Of a stretch of DNA of 10,773 bases, positions 1 to 5,380 are shown in pieces. Source of the DNA: JBIKLM01 sp044375105 (GTDB taxonomy: Bacteria > Planctomycetota > UBA1135 > GCA-002686595); assembly GCA_044375105.1 (NCBI GenBank), contig JBILNK010000152.1:1-10773 (forward strand). The letters are read 5' to 3'. A program made the translations under genes and the position numbers. Below the pieces are notes generated by a model. That model saw only the letters and a list, made by a program, of their open reading frames with translations, made no database searches and had not been told where the DNA came from. The first letter of the stretch is position 1; the number at the start of each line of letters is the position of its first letter.

Positions 1-1309
1 CCGACAGCAGCCGCCGCGCATCGACGGCCAGCAGCCGCTCGCTGGCCCGCTCGACCAGCGCGCGGCGCGCGCCGCCCTCGGCCGTTCCGGCTTCGATCAG
101 CAGGCGCTGGCCTTCGCGGGCCTCGTACTGCAACAGCCCCGAGTGCAGGCTGAACGCGGGCCAGGCGAGCAGCGGCACGAGCGCCGCGAAGCCCGCCGGC
201 GCCAGGCGGCCGGCGCGCTTCAAGGTCAGGTGTTGGAAGCGCAGCTCGGCGCGCCGCGCCAGCCGCCAGAGCAGCGCCAGGCCCAGGGCGGTCAGGCTGG
301 CCAGGGCCAGGGCCAAGAGGAACGGCACGCGCCCGTAGAGGTTCCTGAAGGCGTACAGGGCGGCGACGAACAGCGCCAGCATGCACAGCTCCTCGGCCAG
401 GCTGAAATCGAAGCGCTTGGGCTCCGCCGCGCGGCGCTGGCTCCGGTCGGGCAGCTTGCCGAAGCCGAAATAGAGCGCTTCCTTGGGGCAGGCGGAGACG
501 CAATCGAGGCACTTCATGCAGCCCGCGTCGACCACCATGCCGAAGCGGCGCACCTCCTGGTGCACGCGCACGTTGCTGCTGCACACCGCCGTGCAATGAC
601 CGCAGCCTTCGCAGGCATCCGTGACGCGGATGCGGCCCGGGGCGAAGCGGTCGGCGAAGCCGAACAGGGCGCCGTAGGGGCAGGCGTAGGTGCAAAAACC
701 CTTGTTGCCGAGGGCCCACACGCACACGCCGCCGCACACGGCCAGGGTCAAGAGCGCCACCGCCGGGCCCGGGAAGCGCGCCCAGAAGTCCTCGGTGACG
801 AGGTGCACGCGCAGGCTCGGCCAGGGCTCGCCGCGCCACAGGCGCAGCAGGGCCGGCGCCAGGAACAGCTCGAGGGCGGCCACGGCCGGGATCCAGACCA
901 ACAGGCGCGCGCGCAGCGGGCGCGGGCGCAGGCCGAGCCGCGCGAGCAGGGCGCCGCAGGCGTCCTGGAGGGCCACCACATGGCAGCCCCAGCCGCAGAA
1001 CCAGCGCCCCAGCACCAGCGTCGAGAGGATCAGCAGCAGGAAGAAGAAGAAGCCCGCGGTCAGCAGGCCTTCGCTGGCGGCCAGGCCGGCCTCGGAGGGC
1101 TCGAGCGGCGTGATCGCGCTGCCGGTCAGCTTCCAGTGGGCGATGCGCGCGGCGATCGCCACGTGCACCAGGATCAAGACCAGGGCGCGCCAGCGGCCCA
1201 TGCGCGAGCGCGGTTTGGCCGGCTGGCCCGGCGCCGGCCCACAGCCCGCCCGATGGGGCGCTTCCGCGGGCAGCCAGGCGGGCGGCGTTGCGCTCGTGTT
1301 GCCGGCCAT
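1..1309 (-). CDS. Membrane-bound 4Fe-4S polyferredoxin (NapH/NosR/YccM-like), C-terminus cut by window edge
   Basis: The minus frame from ATG at 1309 stays open for 436 codons to the left edge, so the gene is partial. The protein has a proline-rich N-terminus (about 1-36), hydrophobic segments near 41-57, 82-100, 136-155, 183-200 and two more after residue 300, and four Cys motifs. CGWGCH (105-110) and FCTYACPYGAL (205-215) are the membrane-associated type seen in NapH/NosR/CcoG proteins. CEGCGHCTAVC (233-243) and CMKCLDCVSACP (264-275) are classical CxxCxxCxxxC ligand sets for two 4Fe-4S clusters. The family passes electrons between the quinone pool or cytoplasm and a partner enzyme; the partner here is unknown. 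Start: AAGGGG overlapping the mog stop lies 5 nt upstream of the ATG; M37 at 1201 is an alternative start. Only 10 nt separate it from mog, so the two are probably co-transcribed, which hints at (but does not prove) service to a molybdoenzyme. Confidence 0.88.
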   Translation of the reverse strand, partial: MAGNTSATPPAWLPAEAPHRAGCGPAPGQPAKPRSRMGRWRALVLILVHVAIAARIAHWKLTGSAITPLEPSEAGLAASEGLLTAGFFFFLLLILSTLVLGRWFCGWGCHVVALQDACGALLARLGLRPRPLRARLLVWIPAVAALELFLAPALLRLWRGEPWPSLRVHLVTEDFWARFPGPAVALLTLAVCGGVCVWALGNKGFCTYACPYGALFGFADRFAPGRIRVTDACEGCGHCTAVCSSNVRVHQEVRRFGMVVDAGCMKCLDCVSACPKEALYFGFGKLPDRSQRRAAEPKRFDFSLAEELCMLALFVAALYAFRNLYGRVPFLLALALASLTALGLALLWRLARRAELRFQHLTLKRAGRLAPAGFAALVPLLAWPAFSLHSGLLQYEAREGQRLLIEAGTAEGGARRALVERASERLLAVDARRLLS

Positions 1310-1314
1310 CCGGG

Positions 1315-1320
1315 CCCCTT
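1315..1320 (-). promoter_or_regulatory. Ribosome binding site for the polyferredoxin, overlapping the mog stop
   Basis: On the minus strand AAGGGG begins with the last base of the mog TGA and lies 5 nt before the ATG at 1309. This supports the longer start and translational linkage of the two genes. Confidence 0.55.
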
Positions 1321-1859
1321 CAGGCGCCCTTCGGGCGGAAGACCTGCACGACCGCCGGGTTGCCCTCGAGGCGCGGCCCGCCGAGCAGGTCGATGCAGTA
1401 GGGGATCGCCGGGAAGACCGCGTCCAGGCACACCCGGATGGCCGCCGGCTTGCCGGGTAGGGTCACGATCAGAGTGCGCCCGAGGGTGCCGGCGGTCTGG
1501 CGCGAGAGGATCGCGGTCGGCACCCCGCTCTCCAGAGAGGCCCGGCGCATGGCTTCCCCGAAGCCCGGCAGCAGCTTGTCCGCCACGGCCTCGATCGCCT
1601 CGGGGGTCACATCGCGGGCCGCCGGGCCCGTGCCGCCGGTCGAGCAGACCAGCGCGCAGCCCTCCGCCGCGAAGCTCCGGAAGGCCGCTTCGATCAGCGG
1701 CTGCTCGTCCGGGATCACCTGGCGGAGGTAGTCGCAGGGGGTCGCCAGATAGTCCCGCAGGGCGGCCTCGATGGCCGGGCCGGAGAGGTCCTCGTAGACC
1801 CCGCGGCTGGCGCGGTCGGAGATGGTCAGGACCCCGATCCGGGGCGCAGCAGGGCTCAT
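1320..1859 (-). CDS. mog: Molybdopterin adenylyltransferase
   Basis: A 179-aa protein, close to the usual size of Mog/MoaB proteins (about 170-195 aa). It activates molybdopterin by adenylylation (MPT + ATP to MPT-AMP) before molybdate insertion in the cytoplasm. Family signatures: LTISDRASRG (11-20), the nucleotide/pterin-binding STGGTGPAARDVTPEA (73-88) including the Asp that corresponds to the essential RD(V/L)TP aspartate, LLPGFGEAMR (96-105), TAILSRQ (115-121), TLPGKPAA (133-140), and the Mog-type C-terminal IPYCIDLLGG (152-161). The last motif favours Mog over MoaB. Start: ATG at 1859 begins directly before the conserved core. The frame is open far upstream, and an in-frame ATG at 1883 would add eight residues, but the upstream translation is composition-driven and unlike the family. 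No clear Shine-Dalgarno is visible. It is the first gene of a likely two-gene operon with the polyferredoxin and is divergent from the glycosyltransferase. Confidence 0.93.
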   Translation of the reverse strand: MSPAAPRIGVLTISDRASRGVYEDLSGPAIEAALRDYLATPCDYLRQVIPDEQPLIEAAFRSFAAEGCALVCSTGGTGPAARDVTPEAIEAVADKLLPGFGEAMRRASLESGVPTAILSRQTAGTLGRTLIVTLPGKPAAIRVCLDAVFPAIPYCIDLLGGPRLEGNPAVVQVFRPKGA

Positions 1860-1970
1860 GGGGCCGAGTCTACCCCGGGGCATTCCCGGGTCCGGGGCGC
1901 GTCGTTCCCCGGCGCTCTCCCGGGGGCGCCCCCCCGGCCGATCGGCCATCTCCCGGAGGTCTCCCCCCCC
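1860..1970. promoter_or_regulatory. Divergent intergenic region, mog / glycosyltransferase
   Basis: These 111 nt separate two divergent starts and must hold both promoters if neither gene is leaderless. I see no convincing -35/-10 pair in this extremely GC-rich stretch. A perfect 12-bp palindrome GGCCGATCGGCC lies at 1936-1947, just upstream of the glycosyltransferase RBS. It could be an operator half-site pair, but such palindromes also arise by chance at this GC content. Confidence 0.35.
1955..1960 (+). promoter_or_regulatory. Ribosome binding site that selects a TTG start
   Basis: GGAGGT, a near-perfect Shine-Dalgarno, lies 10 nt upstream of TTG at 1971. The spacer is CT followed by eight C. 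This is the strongest RBS in the window and is the reason for preferring the TTG start of the glycosyltransferase. Confidence 0.65.
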
Positions 1971-3638
1971 TTGGATCGGCCGACCCAATTCCAGCTCCCG
2001 CGCCTCGAGCGCAACCTGGCCGCCCTGGCGCGCCGCCAGCCCCGCTTGGCCGAGCGCCTGTGCTGGCCCGTGGGGGACGGCCATCTGCGCGCCGAGGCCG
2101 ACGACGCCGTGCTGCTCGAGCATCAGCGCCAATGGCGCCGCCTGGATCTCGCGGGACCGGCGCGCGCCGGCGTCCTGCGCCGCCGTCCGACGCGCGCCGA
2201 TTCCCCCGGTGTGGTCTTCGGGCTCGGTCTCGGCGAGCCCCTGGCCGCCGCCCTGGCGCGCGAGCCCGAGCGGCGCTGGATCGGCTACGAGCGCGACCCC
2301 CTGCTCCTGCGGCATTGCCTGGGGCGCCTCGATCTGGCGGCGGCCCTGGCGGACGGCCGGCTCGAGCTGTGCCTCGGGATCGACCTGCTCGGGCTCTCCA
2401 AATCGCCCATCGATGGCCCCCTGGTGGCCCACCCGCTGCTCGGCGCGGTCTACGAGCGCGAACTCTGGCTGCTCGAAAAGGGCGCCGAGGGGCGCACCGC
2501 CTTCCTGGTCGAAGGCGCGCTGTTCGTCGATCAGCTCGCCGCCGCCCTGCGCCGCCGCGGCTATTCGATCTACACCCTCGACATCGAGCGCCTCTCGGTC
2601 GAGGAGCTGCATTTCGCGGCGCGCAGCGCACGGCCCGCCCTGGTCGCGGCGATCAACTACACCCACGGCCTGGCGGAGTTCTGCGAGGCGCAAGGCGTGC
2701 CGCTCTTGTGCTGGGAGGTCGACCCGGCCCTGGATGACCTGCGGCCCCTGGCCCGCCCGGCGCCCGGCGCGCGCATCTTCACCTACCGCCAGGCCCACGT
2801 CGAAGCCTTCCGCCGCGCCGGTTTCGAGCACGTCGCGCACCTGCCCCTGGCCGCCGACACCTGCTCGCGGGGTCCGACCAAGGTGATCGGGCCGGAAGCG
2901 CTCAAGTACCGCTCGCCGGTCAGTTTCGTGGGGGCCTCGATGGTCGCCACGGCCCGCGAGCAAAAGCGCGTGTTCCTCGACCTGGTGGCCGAGCTGCGCC
3001 GGGCGCCGCGCGAGCAGGGCGCTGCCGAGCTGGAGCGCTTGCTGGCCGTGCAGCGCGACGAGCCCGGGCGCTATCGCCTCGGCCAAGACCTGGAGGAGCA
3101 CTTCTCCGATGTGCTGGCGGCCCTGAGGAAGCGGCGGCCCGGCCTGTCGGCGGACAAGCTGCTGTGCGATCTGGCCGCTTCCGAGAAGCGCATCCTGACC
3201 GTTGCGGCCTGCGCGGACTTCGGCATGGACGTGTGGGGCGATGAGGGCTGGAAGGCCACCGCTGAGTTCGGGGTGCGCTGGAAGGGCGGCGCCGGGCACC
3301 GCTTCGAGCTCAACAAGGTGTATTCCAATGCCAGCGTCAACCTGGACGTGGGCCGCATCTATCAGCAGGACATCGTCACCATGCGCGTCTTCGACGTGTT
3401 GGCCTGCGGCGGCTTCTGCTTGACCGAGGACTCCCCCGAGCTGCGGCGCCTGTTCCAACCGGGCGAAGAGCTCGAGACCTACGCGAGCCTCGAGGAGCTG
3501 CGCGACAAGCTCAACTCCTATCTGGCGCGCCCCGATCTGTGCCGCCAGATCGGCGAGCGCGGCCGCCGCGCCGTGCAGGACCGCCACAACCTCGACCTGC
3601 GCCTGGACGGCATGCTGCGCGCCGTGCAGGCCGCCTGA
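1971..3638 (+). CDS. Glycosyltransferase, CgeB-like / DUF3880 plus group-1-type C-terminal domain, with Rossmann-like N-terminus
   Basis: A 555-aa soluble protein with no signal peptide, starting at TTG behind GGAGGT. Residues about 79-140 contain GVVFGLGLGEPLAAAL followed by WIGYERDP, a glycine loop and acidic strand end resembling the N-terminal Rossmann region of Maf-type motility-associated glycosyltransferases. Residues about 180-320 resemble DUF3880 (LVAAINYTHGLAEFCEA; PLLCWEVDP; FTYRQAHVEAFRRAGFEHV; LPLAAD). Residues about 446-550 match the C-terminal nucleotide-sugar-binding domain of CgeB-like proteins: ELNKVYSNASVNLDVGR, QQDIVTMRVFDVLACGGFCL, DSPELRRLFQPGEEL, and the closing YLARPDLCRQIGERGRRAV. 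The likely role is transfer of a sugar to a cell-surface, flagellar or other protein or polysaccharide acceptor, with donor and acceptor unknown. It stands alone in its orientation, with no other glycan gene next to it. The family call is secure; the N-terminal comparison is inference from motif shape. Confidence 0.88.
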   Translation: MDRPTQFQLPRLERNLAALARRQPRLAERLCWPVGDGHLRAEADDAVLLEHQRQWRRLDLAGPARAGVLRRRPTRADSPGVVFGLGLGEPLAAALAREPERRWIGYERDPLLLRHCLGRLDLAAALADGRLELCLGIDLLGLSKSPIDGPLVAHPLLGAVYERELWLLEKGAEGRTAFLVEGALFVDQLAAALRRRGYSIYTLDIERLSVEELHFAARSARPALVAAINYTHGLAEFCEAQGVPLLCWEVDPALDDLRPLARPAPGARIFTYRQAHVEAFRRAGFEHVAHLPLAADTCSRGPTKVIGPEALKYRSPVSFVGASMVATAREQKRVFLDLVAELRRAPREQGAAELERLLAVQRDEPGRYRLGQDLEEHFSDVLAALRKRRPGLSADKLLCDLAASEKRILTVAACADFGMDVWGDEGWKATAEFGVRWKGGAGHRFELNKVYSNASVNLDVGRIYQQDIVTMRVFDVLACGGFCLTEDSPELRRLFQPGEELETYASLEELRDKLNSYLARPDLCRQIGERGRRAVQDRHNLDLRLDGMLRAVQAA

Positions 3639-3747
3639 TCGGCCCCGCGCGGCCCGCTTCCGCCCTGGCCGGCTCCCCGCCGGCCCGCGCGCCTCCAGCG
3701 GTCCAGCCTTCACCCGCACCGCTTCCAGCCGCGCAGATTCCGGCCCT

Positions 3748-3768
3748 GCCGGCGCCCGGCGAGTTTTT
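3748..3768 (+). terminator. Intrinsic terminator candidate for the glycosyltransferase
   Basis: GCCGG-CGC-CCGGC (3748-3760) forms a 5-bp stem with a 3-nt loop, followed after GAG by TTTTT at 3764-3768. It lies 109 nt after the glycosyltransferase stop. An overlapping alternative pairs GGCGCCC (3751-3757) with GGGCGCC (3771-3777). This is the only T-tract in the convergent gap. Confidence 0.55.
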
Positions 3769-3794
3769 CTGGGCGCCTAGGCCCCTCGACAGCA

Positions 3795-3827
3795 GCCTGG
3801 GATCCCCGCGCCGCGGAGATCCCAGGC
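3795..3827. terminator. Strong hairpin in convergent region, bidirectional terminator candidate
   Basis: A 10-bp perfect stem pairs 3795-3804 with 3818-3827 (arm GCCTGGGATC), with a GC-rich 13-nt loop. It is followed by a 6-bp hairpin GCCTCC-CGA-GGAGGC at 3834-3848. Both lie between the ends of the converging glycosyltransferase and VCBS genes. There is no T-tract on either side, so the ability to terminate is inferred from position and stability. Confidence 0.45.
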
Positions 3828-3931
3828 CTGGCCGCCTCCCGAGGAGGCCTCGAGACTGGGCGCCGGTCGGTCGCGCGACTCGGGCCCAGCCCGCGCTGAT
3901 CCCCGGTCAGCGCCGCCTGCGCGGCCGCCGG

Positions 3932-5209
3932 TCACTTCTGGCGCAGCAGCCAGACGGTGCCGGTCACGCGCTCGTCGACGAAGGGGGCGCGGGCCTTGCG
4001 GGCCGCGTTGTAGCCTTCGCTCCAGGCCTTGGAGGCCGCGGCCTGCGCGGCTTCATCGGTCGGGTCCAGGTCGGCGAAGATCTCCTGCAGGGCCGCCGTG
4101 GCGGTGTTGAACTCCTGCTGGGCGGCCTTGGCGCGCTCCAGGGTGATCCCGGGGGCGGGGATGCGCAGGGTGAACTGGTCGCCGACCAGGAGATCGAGCT
4201 TGCCGTCGCCGTCGATGTCGTCGGCCCACACGCGCGTCGAGCTGGCCGGGCGCTGGATGTGGCGGTCGTCGGGCATGACCTCCTCGGGCTTTTGCTTGGG
4301 AGCCGGATAGATCTCCGCGAAGGCCTCGAAGCGGGGTTCCCTGGGGTTGCCCCGATTGAGCGCCAGCGAGATCTCGCCGCCGCCGCTGCCGGACACGATG
4401 TCCAGGTCGCCGTCCTGGTCCCAATCGACCAGGCAGGGGTCGCCATGGAAGCCGACGGCCAAGCGGGCGCCATCGCTGGACGTGAGCCAGGTGGGCGCGG
4501 CGGCGAAGCGGCCCGCAGCGCTGCCGCGCCAGAATGCGAATTGGCCGCGGAAGTTGCCGATCACCAGGTCGAGCTGGCCGTCGCCGTCGAGGTCGGCGGC
4601 GCTGGGGCGCGTGCAGATCCGGTCGATGATGTCGCCGCCGTCTTCATCGTCCTCCGCGTCGGCATCCGCGAAGGGCAGGATCAGGGGGTTGCCGTCCGCG
4701 CCCTGCAGGGGTTCGGCTTTGGCGAAGCCTTCGGCGCTTCCCTTGAGCACCTGGAACAGGCCGGCCATCGGATCGTGGTCCGAATAGCAGCCGGAGAGCA
4801 GATCGATTTTCCCGTCGCCGGTGACATCCACGAACTGTGGAGTCGAGGAGGTGCATCACCAGACGCCGGGCACCTGGGCGACCTCGCCGCCCGCTTGCAG
4901 CCAGGTGCCTTCGGCCAAGCGCGGCAGGCCCGTTTCGCCGCGCCCGAGCTGCCGATAGACCTTGAGCTGACCGTTCTTGAATTGGCCCACGATCAGGTCG
5001 CGCAGGCCGTCGCCGTCCAGGTCGTACCAGGTCGGAGCCGCGTAGCCGGGGGTCTCGACCGCCAGCGGGCCATCGGCGGCGGAGAGACGCACCGGCGCAT
5101 GGAACGACATTGCCGCGCGGTTCGCCGCGGGGGTCGACGGCACGCCGCTGTCGGGCGCTGTTTGCAGCGCCGGCAGGCAAACGGCCAGCCAAGGGGACAA
5201 GATCAGCAT
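3932..5209 (-). CDS. FG-GAP/VCBS-repeat exported protein, candidate selenoprotein with in-frame TGA (Sec118)
   Basis: This 425-residue protein is read through one in-frame TGA at 4858-4856 (codon 118). Both sides of the TGA are in the same frame and both carry the family's repeats. DxDGDGxxDL-type calcium-binding motifs lie at about 63-72, 128-137, 206-215, 262-271 and 331-340, consistent with a beta-propeller. An Ala/Glu-rich, probably helical tail (about 355-410) follows. The junction reads VPGVW-U-C-TSSTPQFVDVTGDG. From memory, unverified here, planctomycete homologues carry a Cys pair at this site before a (T/G)PQFVD segment, so Sec replacing the first Cys is the natural reading. Start: ATG 5209 has AGGAG 5 nt upstream; an in-frame GTG at 5215 adds two residues. 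The N-terminus (MLILSPWLAVCLPALQT) is a short hydrophobic export signal, weak because it lacks basic residues. It follows the FAD oxidoreductase by 171 nt, possibly as one transcript. Alternatives are a pseudogene or a base error. Confidence 0.8.
4823..4844 (-). promoter_or_regulatory. Candidate bacterial SECIS element downstream of the in-frame TGA
   Basis: Numbering the mRNA from U1 of the UGA, nucleotides 15-22 (GACUCCAC) pair with 28-32 (GUGGA) and 34-36 (GUC). This gives 8 bp with one bulged U at 33 and a 5-nt apical loop AGUUC at 23-27. The loop begins 19 nt after the UGA, and its second base is G followed by U. This fits the bacterial SECIS consensus (loop 16-37 nt from UGA, short loop with a G in its first two bases). 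It also resembles E. coli fdhF, whose loop G23/U24 and bulged U are read by SelB, although here the bulge is on the 3' arm. Confidence 0.62.
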
Positions 5210-5380
5210 GGGCACTCCTGTGGAAGGTCTCGGAGCCGGCGCGAGCCGGGAGCGGCAGCCCGGGCCATCCCGTGGGGGCCTGGAAGGTGCCGCTCGGATC
5301 CGATTCTGCCGCTGCGTCCGAAACCCGCCTCGAAGGAGCGCCGCGGGGACCCATCCCAGGGCCGCCGCGGCCGTCCCGTC

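Noticed and set aside
143..2737. 864-aa plus-strand ORF
   Set aside because: It lies antisense to the polyferredoxin and mog and then overlaps the glycosyltransferase in another frame. Its translation is Arg/Ala/Gly/Pro-rich without motifs, a GC-driven shadow.
1860..3719. N-terminal extension of mog within a 799-aa open frame
   Set aside because: The extension is antisense to the glycosyltransferase, and Mog proteins are about 180 aa, matching the start at 1859.
3932..4831. Separate 299-aa VCBS gene starting at GTG 4831
   Set aside because: The GTG is the Val codon inside QFVDVTGDG, there is no RBS or signal peptide, and the upstream half is in the same frame; it is the distal part of one gene read through TGA.
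4856..4858. TGA read as Trp through a variant genetic code
   Set aside because: All six complete genes in the window, this one included, end in TGA and TGG is used freely, so a code change is not supported.
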